From contig JACQVL010000338.1 of assembly GCA_016209865.1 (NCBI GenBank), positions 1-17,012 on the forward strand: a DNA stretch of 17,012 bases, given 5' to 3'. A model generated the notes under the pieces. The model saw only the letters and a program-made list of their open reading frames with translations, did not search any database and had not been told where the DNA came from. Both the position numbers and the translations under genes were made by a program. Positions 1 to 6,237 of this stretch are shown piece by piece (within the stretch, counting starts at the first letter, position 1; every line of letters starts with the position of its first letter). This DNA comes from Candidatus Latescibacterota bacterium (GTDB lineage Bacteria; JAAXHH01; JACQVL01).

Positions 1-1672
1 CGGGCGTAGCCGCGTCGATGTGGTAGACGAGGCGGCCCAGCGTGGTCATGCCGGGCGGGATGAGCGCATGACCGGTGGTGTAGATGAGCACAGTGGTCGT
101 CTCCTGGCTTGTGGACGCAGCGGCCAGAAAGCCGAGGCTGGCAACCGAATCGCTCAGGCTCTCGAAGTGGACGTGGGCCGGATCACCAGGTACGATTTGG
201 GCCTGCAGGCCATCGACCGGCGTGGTGGTGGGATTGGTGAGGGTCAGTGGCATGGCTGCTGTCTCGCCAGTGGCACCGAAGACATGGCTAAGGGTGAGGT
301 GAAGGAGTTGTGGGGGTGAGATCGCGGTTCCCTGAACCGGAACATGGAAGATTGGCGTCCCAGGATCGTTACTCAGGATCAACAATGTATCCACAGCGGT
401 TCCTGTGGTCATTGGGGAGAACGTGACTATGACAGCGTGACTGTCACCAGGCGCGATGGTGAAGGCTGTATCACTGACCGTAAAGAATGGATCGTTGATG
501 TCGGTTACGGCCAGATCAGCAGTGCCGGTGTTCTGGACAGTCAATGCCTTCGTCGTACTTTGCCCGACAAGAATGGTTTCAAATGCCAGCGAAGTCGGTG
601 TAACCATGAGATGAGGTGACGGCGGAGTCAAGCGCAAGATCACCAGACCGGCATCGCCATCGGCCACATAAATCAGCCCATTGCTGACGGTGATATCATT
701 CGCATTGCCGGGAGTATCATAGGTCCCTACAAGTTGGGGACTCAAAGGATTCGAGATATCAAGAACCTGAATTCCAAACGGCCCATTCGTTACGTAGGCA
801 TAGGAGCCCTGAATGAAGACTTTCGTAGCATACGGCGGTGTAGTTGCCGTCGCAACCAACCTGGGATTTGAGGGGATACTGATATCGATCACATGCAGCC
901 CGACGCCATAAGCCGCAACATACGCATACTGCCCGGCGACAAACACACCTTCCGGATTCCCTGATAAATTGAGACTGGCGACTTGCTGAGCTGTAGCGGG
1001 GTTTGAAATATCAATCACTAACATACCAGCGGCACTATGCACGAGATACCCATAGTTCCCGGAAGGAAAGAGTTCATACGCCCAGCTTGGAGTGCCGAGA
1101 CCTTTCAATAATTGGGGATTCGATGGATTGGCTACATTCACTATCTGAAGGCCGAGAAAATCGTAGGCAATATAGGCAGTGGTGCTCTGTACAGCGACAT
1201 CGTAGGCATATCGCCCGGAGACCACATATTGCCCTGTTAATGTCGGCTGGGTCGGATTTGTGACATTGATGATTTTCAAGCCGCCAGCTTGATCAGCCAA
1301 ATAGACGTAATTCCCTACAACAGATAACCCTAAACCAGGACCATCGGTCGCGAGACTCCCTGCAAGCACCGGATTGGCCGGATTCCCGATATTAATGACT
1401 TGTAGCCCGTTTGGGCCATCCCCGATGTACGTATATTGACCACTGACAGCCACGCCATTGGCACTCCCCGGTGTATTATATTGTCCCACTAACGTGACTG
1501 AGCCAACGGCGGCTGTGACGGGCGTAGATGAGCCCACGAAGAGGAGAACCCAGAACAGCGTCCATGCCCACACCATTTTCCTCTGAGACAACCAAACTTT
1601 CCAGAGACGATTCAAGCGGTGAGAGCGCCGTGGATCAGGAATACGAGCGATAGACACAGAGTAGAGAAACAT
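1..1672 (-). CDS. Exported LVIVD-repeat beta-propeller protein with C-terminal ASH/choice-of-anchor-like domains (3' end cut by window edge)
   Basis: The frame is open from an ATG at 1672 to the left edge (557 residues seen, no stop). An SD GGGAG precedes the ATG, and the stop of the upstream paralogue is 13 nt away, so the two are probably co-transcribed. Residues ~33-56 are a hydrophobic signal (MVWAWTLFWVLLFVGSS, then TPVTAA). An inner ATG at 1576, with AGAGGA just upstream, may be the real start and would give a compact signal peptide. Residues ~58-350 hold seven ~42-residue LVIVD units with the pattern YVY(V/L)AD..GGL.IIDVTNP, predicting a closed seven-bladed propeller. From ~355 an ASH/choice-of-anchor-D-like segment follows (SLAFETILVGQSTTKALTV, later ILSNDPGTP). 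A second beta-sandwich starts at ~455 (PLTLTNPTTTPVDGLQ) and resembles cohesin-type modules. It is probably a periplasmic or surface protein. The ligand is unknown, and the C-terminal anchor, if any, is outside the window. Its codon use is more AT-rich than the central operon. Confidence 0.85.
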   Translation of the reverse strand, partial: MFLYSVSIARIPDPRRSHRLNRLWKVWLSQRKMVWAWTLFWVLLFVGSSTPVTAAVGSVTLVGQYNTPGSANGVAVSGQYTYIGDGPNGLQVINIGNPANPVLAGSLATDGPGLGLSVVGNYVYLADQAGGLKIINVTNPTQPTLTGQYVVSGRYAYDVAVQSTTAYIAYDFLGLQIVNVANPSNPQLLKGLGTPSWAYELFPSGNYGYLVHSAAGMLVIDISNPATAQQVASLNLSGNPEGVFVAGQYAYVAAYGVGLHVIDISIPSNPRLVATATTPPYATKVFIQGSYAYVTNGPFGIQVLDISNPLSPQLVGTYDTPGNANDITVSNGLIYVADGDAGLVILRLTPPSPHLMVTPTSLAFETILVGQSTTKALTVQNTGTADLAVTDINDPFFTVSDTAFTIAPGDSHAVIVTFSPMTTGTAVDTLLILSNDPGTPIFHVPVQGTAISPPQLLHLTLSHVFGATGETAAMPLTLTNPTTTPVDGLQAQIVPGDPAHVHFESLSDSVASLGFLAAASTSQETTTVLIYTTGHALIPPGMTTLGRLVYHIDAATP

Positions 1673-1685
1673 TTTCAGGTCTCCC

Positions 1686-2867
1686 TCATCTCACCTCAAG
1701 GGGCGGCGCAAATTGCAGGATGACCAGCCCGACCGTCCCGTCCGCCACGTAGATCAGCCTGTTGGAAACAGAGAGGTCGTTGGCGCTGCCCAGGGTTTTG
1801 CAGGTTCCAACCCAGTGAGGAGCGGCAGAATCAGAGATGTCGAGGATATGCACGCCGCCGGGGCCGGCGGCTACATACGCATACCGTCCACTGACCATGA
1901 CCCGGTGGGCCAGGCCGGGCATGGCGCAGGTGGATACCAGGGTGGGATTGGACGGAGCGCTCACGTTGACGATGTGGAGCCCTCCATCATAGGCCGCCAC
2001 ATACGCATACTGCCCGACAGCGAATACGCCCATGGGATTTCCCGGTAGATTCAGCGAGCCGATCCGACGGGCTGAAGAGGGTTCGGAAATCTCGATGACC
2101 ACCAATCCGGCGGTATGCTGGACATGGTAGCCATAGCGTCCCGCTGGGAAGAACTCCCGAGACCAGTTCTGCGCGCCCAGTCCCTTGACGAATTGAGGAG
2201 CGGCGGGATTGCGCACATCGACGATGTGAAGCCCCAGGAAGTCATACGCGATGTAGGCGAACCCCGCTTGAAGCGCGACGTCGACTGCCCACCGCTCATC
2301 CTCCGACACCTGCTGGATATAATGCCCCGTCAGCACAGGGTGCGCGGGATCGGTGACATCGATGATTTTCAATCCTCTGGCCTGGTCGGCCAGATAGACA
2401 AGGTTTCTGATCACCGTCAGTCCCATGGCGTCGCCGTCGGTCCGGTATGTTCCGACCAGGCGCGGCACGGCCGGTTTCCCGACATCGATGATGCGTAGAC
2501 CACCGCTCCCCCCACCGAGGTATGAGTATCGACCGCGGACGGCGACACCCTTCGCAATGCCCGGTGAATCACACTGCCCTATAAACTTCACTGTCCCCAA
2601 CGCATGGGCCGGTATCGTGTCAGTATCGATCAACCCGTATTTGACGACCACACGAAACAGTTCCGGCACATTGTGCACCCTCAGTTTGTCCATCAGATTT
2701 TTCCGGTGTTTTTCCACGGTCTTCAGCGTGATCCGCATCCGGTCCGCCATTTCGCGATTCTTGCAACCCTCCACAACGAGTTGAAGCACCTGGCGCTCCC
2801 GAGGAGTCAGCACGATGGATGGATCGGGAATTTCATCAGGATTACGGTAAGGATGGCGCTTTTTCAT
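1686..2867 (-). CDS. LuxR/NarL-type HTH fused to a seven-bladed LVIVD beta-propeller
   Basis: 393 residues. Residues ~20-80 are a GerE/LuxR-type DNA-binding domain: LTPRERQVLQLVVEG, then NREMADRM, and the recognition helix region TLKTVEKHRKNLMDKL. There is no receiver, PAS or autoinducer domain, and no signal peptide, so the protein should be cytoplasmic. From ~91 to 388 it carries seven LVIVD blades that align unit for unit with the downstream gene. Shared features include GLKIIDVTDPAHP, AYIAYDFLGL and LIYVADG near the end. By family knowledge the HTH binds DNA as a dimer. I infer that the propeller senses a ligand or protein partner. The ATG at 2867 has only a weak GGA upstream, but the protein begins just before the HTH as expected. 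The promoter at 2954-2981 would give a leader of about 80 nt. Fusion of these two domains looks unusual to me. The assignment of each domain is firm and the function is not. Confidence 0.88.
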   Translation of the reverse strand: MKKRHPYRNPDEIPDPSIVLTPRERQVLQLVVEGCKNREMADRMRITLKTVEKHRKNLMDKLRVHNVPELFRVVVKYGLIDTDTIPAHALGTVKFIGQCDSPGIAKGVAVRGRYSYLGGGSGGLRIIDVGKPAVPRLVGTYRTDGDAMGLTVIRNLVYLADQARGLKIIDVTDPAHPVLTGHYIQQVSEDERWAVDVALQAGFAYIAYDFLGLHIVDVRNPAAPQFVKGLGAQNWSREFFPAGRYGYHVQHTAGLVVIEISEPSSARRIGSLNLPGNPMGVFAVGQYAYVAAYDGGLHIVNVSAPSNPTLVSTCAMPGLAHRVMVSGRYAYVAAGPGGVHILDISDSAAPHWVGTCKTLGSANDLSVSNRLIYVADGTVGLVILQFAPPLEVR

Positions 2868-2953
2868 CGGAACATGTCCGGTTGCTCTATGACCACCCGC
2901 GGATCCTAAACGCGATCATGTTTGTCGACCGCCAGCAGGCATCATCCTATTTT

Positions 2954-2981
2954 TGTATAAGTCAAATTCTTGATCTGTCAA
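2954..2981 (-). promoter_or_regulatory. Sigma-70-type promoter for the LuxR-LVIVD / LVIVD gene pair
   Basis: On the minus strand a perfect TTGACA (2976-2981) is followed after 16 nt by TATACA (2954-2959). Transcription should begin near 2947. The surrounding 30 nt starts GTATTGAC and ends TTGACTTATAC, so TTGAC occurs twice as a direct repeat, and GTAT/ATAC frame the site. This could be an operator for the LuxR-type protein itself, which is a guess. The rest of the 2868-3156 gap shows no gene and no clear terminator for the hydrolase. Confidence 0.6.
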
Positions 2982-3156
2982 TACGGGTTTACCCTACCAT
3001 ATGTATTTTTTGAGGATTTTGGAGGGTATATGAGGGTCTGATCAGCAAGGCTGGCCAGAGCAGCATCTTCAATGTATTCTGGAAGACCGGATGGATGTAG
3101 AACGGGGGTTCTGCAAACTGCGATCGTGGGAAGATAGTGTTCTCTTCTCTTGAAGC

Positions 3157-3999
3157 CTACACCCAGCCGGGAGGAGTCTCGCGCGGCTCGCCCGATGGGG
3201 CGACTCCCGCCCGCACGTCCCCCAGAAACTGCTCCAGGGCCGTGTTGAAGTCCGACGGCTGCTCCAGCATCAGGTAGTGTCCGCACCGGAAGACGGCAAC
3301 CAGCCGGGCGTGCGGGACGTACTCCATCCAGGCCCGCACACTCGGCCAGTAGTCCATCTCGGCGGCTCCGATGACCAGCACTGGGCAGGTGAGAAACGAG
3401 GCCGCCGCCGCGTTGCAGAAGGTCAGCAGGCCATAGTGCGTCGCATCGATGACCTGACGGGGCGTCTCCGGGGTGGCCGCCAGCGCCTCGGCCACGAACG
3501 CCGCCCGGCCGCTGGCGGGGGAGCTGCAGTACCGGCTCATCATGGCCTGAGCGGCCTGATAATCCTGCGCTCGTGCCACGACGAGCTGCCTCCATTCCTC
3601 TCGATTCTGCGGAAGCACCTCACACCCCGAATCGACGACCACGATGCCGGACACCCGGTCGGGGAAGTCGAACGCATACCGGAGCGCGATCATACCGCCC
3701 AGGCTGTGGCCCACCAGGATGGGACGCTCGATCCGCAAGGCGTCGAGCAACGATGCCAGGTCATCGACGAACGTCTCGATGGAATACCGTCCGCCTGGCG
3801 CATCGGAACGGCCATGGCCCCGGAGGTCGTAGACCAGCACCGTAGTCAGCCGTGCAAAGTAGGGCATCTGCAACTGCCAGTGCCAACAGTGACCCCCGCC
3901 GCCGTGCAGGAATACCAGAGCCGGCTCGCCGTCGCCGTCGCGTTCGTAGTAGACGTCGATCCCGGTCGCCAGCCGGAGCCGTCCCCCCATCGCCGCCAT
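3157..3999 (-). CDS. Alpha/beta hydrolase fold protein
   Basis: 280 residues from the ATG at 3999. The open frame extends upstream to 4047, but a strong SD GGGAGGG lies 7 nt before 3999, and the hydrolase fold begins there (RLRLATGIDVYYERDG). Family landmarks are the oxyanion-loop motif HGGGG (residues 32-36), DLRGHGRS (58-65), the nucleophile elbow GHSLGG with Ser99, a likely acid Asp216, and the catalytic His241 in CGHYLMLEQP. No signal peptide or membrane segment is seen, so it is cytoplasmic. The family covers esterases, C-C hydrolases, haloperoxidase-like enzymes and lipases, and I cannot choose a substrate. It is separated by repeat-rich DNA on one side and a promoter on the other, so it looks like a single-gene unit. 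A hairpin at its SD may control translation. Confidence 0.88.
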   Translation of the reverse strand: MAAMGGRLRLATGIDVYYERDGDGEPALVFLHGGGGHCWHWQLQMPYFARLTTVLVYDLRGHGRSDAPGGRYSIETFVDDLASLLDALRIERPILVGHSLGGMIALRYAFDFPDRVSGIVVVDSGCEVLPQNREEWRQLVVARAQDYQAAQAMMSRYCSSPASGRAAFVAEALAATPETPRQVIDATHYGLLTFCNAAAASFLTCPVLVIGAAEMDYWPSVRAWMEYVPHARLVAVFRCGHYLMLEQPSDFNTALEQFLGDVRAGVAPSGEPRETPPGWV

Positions 4000-4006
4000 A
4001 AAGAAT

Positions 4007-4022
4007 CCCTCCCAAGGGGAGG
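4007..4022 (-). promoter_or_regulatory. Hairpin that includes the hydrolase Shine-Dalgarno
   Basis: On the minus strand CCTCCC (4017-4022), a 3-nt loop CTT and GGGAGG (4008-4013) form a perfect 6-bp stem whose 3' arm is the SD of the hydrolase gene. The ten-base string AAGAATCCCT (plus strand) occurs at 4001-4010 and again at 4033-4042, flanking the hairpin. The structure could lower or switch translation. No ligand site is evident. Confidence 0.45.
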
Positions 4023-4066
4023 CAATGCCCTTAAGAATCCCTAACAAAATATCTCTCTATACCGGC

Positions 4067-4131
4067 TATCATTCTGAGCGTAGCGAAGAATCTCGTCGTG
4101 TGTGAGACCCTTCGCTGCGCTCAGGGTGACA
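4067..4131. repeat. Large imperfect palindrome, dispersed GAGCGYAGCGAAG-type repeat
   Basis: Two 28-bp arms (4067-4094 and 4104-4131) are inverted around a 9-nt spacer. They match at 22 of 28 positions, and all six differences are transitions, so many still pair as G-U in RNA of one strand or the other. The core is CTGAGCG(T/C)AGCGAAG. I know similar short inverted elements as dispersed intergenic repeats in many environmental bacterial genomes. No gene is inside. Confidence 0.75.
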
Positions 4132-4154
4132 TGGTGTGAGCGGTTCTAAACACA

Positions 4155-4198
4155 AATTGCGGACCTGCCACCAGAGAATTGGTATCAAGTCCGCAATT
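4155..4198 (-). terminator. Nested inverted repeat downstream of nadA, possible terminator or small repeat element
   Basis: Perfect 10-bp arms AATTGCGGAC (4155-4164) and GTCCGCAATT (4189-4198) enclose a second small stem ACCA/TGGT (4170-4173 and 4180-4183). On the minus strand the outer stem is followed by TTGTGTTT, a weak U-rich tail, so it could end the nadA transcript. The loop is long for an ordinary intrinsic terminator. A dispersed repeat element is the alternative. Confidence 0.4.
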
Positions 4199-4204
4199 CG
4201 CTTG

Positions 4205-4270
4205 TACTCGTCACTTGTCCTGAAGGGCGCGATGCCTCGCGCCCCTACTCGTCACTTGTCACTCGTCACT
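4205..4270. repeat. 15-bp direct repeat flanking a perfect hairpin, plus heptamer array
   Basis: TACTCGTCACTTGTC occurs at 4205-4219 and 4246-4260. Between them is a perfect hairpin, GGGCGCGA (4225-4232), loop TGCC, TCGCGCCC (4237-4244). The right copy continues as 7-bp units CGTCACT, TGTCACT, CGTCACT (4250-4270), ending 14 nt short of the nadA stop. This looks like a small inserted hairpin with flanking duplication, or a repeat expanded by slippage. Confidence 0.7.
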
Positions 4271-4284
4271 GCTGTTGCCGTCCT

Positions 4285-5415
4285 TCACCCAATCCTCAGC
4301 ATCCGCTCGACCGCGCGGACGGCCCGGACGCGGATGTCTTCCGGCACGTCGATGACGTACTGAATGTCGGTCAGGGATTTGAGCGTATCTTCGAGGGTGA
4401 TCTGATTCATGTGGGGGCACCGGACGCTGCACAGCCGCAACATCTCTTTGTCCGGGTTGGCCACCGCGACGTTCTCCCCCATCGCGCACTCGGTCAGCAG
4501 CAGGTACCGGGGCGCGTGCGTGTGCTCGACGTACTTGATCATCGCCGACGTGCTGCCCGAAAAATCCGCCGCCTCGACGACCTCCGGGCTGCACTCCGGA
4601 TGGGCTAAGATGACGACATCCGGGAACTGCCGCCGGACGTCGAGAATATCCTGCACGGTAAACTGCTCGTGCACCTCGCAGCGGCCATGCCAACCGATGA
4701 GCTGATAGTCCAGGCCGGTCCCGCCGTTCCCCGCCGTCCCGCGCGACGGGAAGATGATGTGCTTGCCCGTCTCCCGCGCCACGTTCTTTGCCAGATACTC
4801 ATCGGGGAGGAAGATCACCGTGTCGGTGCCTAACGACTCCACGACCGCCGCCGCGTTGCTCGACGTGCAGCAGACATCCGACTCCGCTTTCACGTCAGCA
4901 TAGGTGTTGACGTACGTCACGACCGGGACGCCGGGGAACCGCCGCTTGAGCGCCCGCACGTCTTCGGCGGTGATGCTCGCCGCTAAGGAACATCCGGCTT
5001 TTGCTGAGGGCAGGAGGACGGTCTTCTCCGGGTTGAGGATCTTCGCGGTCTCCGCCATGAACCTGACCCCGCAGAAGACGATAATGTCTTTATCGGTCTG
5101 CGCGGCTTTCCGGCTGAGCTCTAACGAATCACCAGTGTAATCGGGGATCGAGTGGTAGAGCGCGGGCTCCATGTAGTTATGGCCCAGGATGACCGCGTTC
5201 TTGACCTTCTTGAGGCGGTTGATTTCAACGGCGAGCTGTGCTTTATACCGCAATTCGAAATCGGGCACGACGTCGTACAGCCGCTCTTTCATGCGGATGT
5301 ACATGTCGTCAGCTAACATGAACTCACTGTCGTAATCGATGAGCGTGTGGAGCGGATCGGGCAGTGTGGGTTGCACCGCGATATCCCCGATCGATGAAGT
5401 CATGGTATTGTGCAT
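4285..5415 (-). CDS. nadA: Quinolinate synthase NadA
   Basis: 376 residues. It condenses iminoaspartate with dihydroxyacetone phosphate to give quinolinate in de novo NAD synthesis, using an oxygen-sensitive [4Fe-4S] cluster. Family signatures seen are ILGHNYM (76-82), GDSLELS, FCGVRFMAETAKIL (114-127), AGCSLA, CTSSNA, GCHG-type GWHGRCEVHE (241-250), AHPEC and RCPHMNQ. The likely cluster ligands are Cys142, Cys246 and Cys333. The start at 5415 has only a weak AAGAGAA upstream; an ATG at 5403 is the alternative. The 76-nt gap to the SDR gene has a small hairpin. No nadB or nadC is in the window. Placement at the end of an operon with Fe-S maturation genes fits its cluster requirement. The assignment is firm. 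Confidence 0.97.
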   Translation of the reverse strand: MHNTMTSSIGDIAVQPTLPDPLHTLIDYDSEFMLADDMYIRMKERLYDVVPDFELRYKAQLAVEINRLKKVKNAVILGHNYMEPALYHSIPDYTGDSLELSRKAAQTDKDIIVFCGVRFMAETAKILNPEKTVLLPSAKAGCSLAASITAEDVRALKRRFPGVPVVTYVNTYADVKAESDVCCTSSNAAAVVESLGTDTVIFLPDEYLAKNVARETGKHIIFPSRGTAGNGGTGLDYQLIGWHGRCEVHEQFTVQDILDVRRQFPDVVILAHPECSPEVVEAADFSGSTSAMIKYVEHTHAPRYLLLTECAMGENVAVANPDKEMLRLCSVRCPHMNQITLEDTLKSLTDIQYVIDVPEDIRVRAVRAVERMLRIG

Positions 5416-5451
5416 ACACGGTTCTCTTGTGATAAGATGGAAGGTCTCGAC

Positions 5452-5473
5452 GACGAACCACCGGTTTTTCGTC
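5452..5473 (-). other. Small bulged hairpin in the nadA leader
   Basis: On the plus strand GACGAACC (5452-5459), a 3-nt loop, then GGTT, a TTT bulge and CGTC (to 5473) pair. It sits between the SDR stop and the nadA start. It may be a processing or attenuation structure, or chance. I see no known NAD riboswitch pattern. Confidence 0.25.
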
Positions 5474-5491
5474 TTGACTGGCCACCGACCA

Positions 5492-6226
5492 CTATACTCG
5501 CGGGTTGATCACGATCTCGCTGATGAGCACGCGGGACGGCGCGGCCGCTAAGTACAATGCTAATTGCGCGATATCTTCCGTACTCAACATCTTGAGTTCA
5601 TCGGCCGGCCTGGGGTCGTGCTCGTACCGGGAATTCGCTACCGCGCCCGGACAGATGGCCACGACCCGGATGTTGTGCGGCTGGACTTCCTCGGCTAAGG
5701 CTTCGGTGAACCCGGTGACCCCGAACTTCGAGGCGCAGTAGGCCGCCATGTTCCCGTAGCCGCGCTTGCCGGCGGCGGAGGAGATGTTGATGATCTGGCC
5801 GGACTGTTGCTGGATCATCGGACGGAGCACCGCCTTCGCGCAGAGAAACACCCCGCGCAGGTTGGTCTCCATCATCCGATCCCATTCCGCCACGCTCGTC
5901 TCCTGCACCGATTTGAACGCCCACACCCCCGCGTTGTTGACGAGAATATCGACCCGGCCAAACCGCTCTAACGCCTGCTCGATCATTCGTTCCACGTCGC
6001 GTTCGTCGGCGACGTCCACCCGGAGCGCCATCGTCTGGCTGTCCGGCCGGCGTTTTCTGATCTCCTGCGCGACGTGAGTCAGGTCGGATTCCGTCCGCGC
6101 CGCGAGCACGACGCTGGCACCGGCACGCGCGAACGTCACACTGATCGCTCTCCCGATCCCCCGGCTGGCCCCGGTGATGATCGCCACCTGGCCGTCTAAG
6201 CTGAGGGCAGCCGACCCGTCGCCCAC
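5492..6226 (-). CDS. SDR-family NAD(P)-dependent oxidoreductase
   Basis: 244 residues from a GTG at 6226. The frame stays open to 6529, but that part overlaps xdhC and has no SDR homology. The GTG has SD AAAGGA 6 nt upstream, which overlaps the end of xdhC, and gives a standard classical-SDR length. Motifs are the cofactor loop TGASRGIG (18-25), NNAG (97-100), the catalytic Ser in INISSAAG (~149-150), and YCASK with Tyr163 and Lys167, followed by CPGAVAN. Asp71 in RVDVAD fits adenine binding. In the cofactor-specificity region LAARTESDL, Arg44 suggests NADP(H), by family rule. The substrate is unknown; 3-ketoacyl-ACP reductase-like or sugar dehydrogenase roles are both possible. It is cytoplasmic, 11 nt downstream of xdhC, and therefore in the same transcript. 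Confidence 0.92.
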   Translation of the reverse strand: MGDGSAALSLDGQVAIITGASRGIGRAISVTFARAGASVVLAARTESDLTHVAQEIRKRRPDSQTMALRVDVADERDVERMIEQALERFGRVDILVNNAGVWAFKSVQETSVAEWDRMMETNLRGVFLCAKAVLRPMIQQQSGQIINISSAAGKRGYGNMAAYCASKFGVTGFTEALAEEVQPHNIRVVAICPGAVANSRYEHDPRPADELKMLSTEDIAQLALYLAAAPSRVLISEIVINPRV

Positions 6227-6237
6227 ACCACGTCCTT

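Noticed and set aside
2978-3595. 205-codon open frame on the minus strand overlapping the hydrolase
   Set aside because: It is out of frame with the hydrolase, Gly/Arg-rich, and lacks a convincing SD or domain.
4067-4270. CRISPR array or small RNA gene in the repeat-rich gap
   Set aside because: The repeats are palindromes and one direct pair, not evenly spaced identical units with unique spacers. No cas gene is nearby, and no tRNA or known RNA fold is seen.
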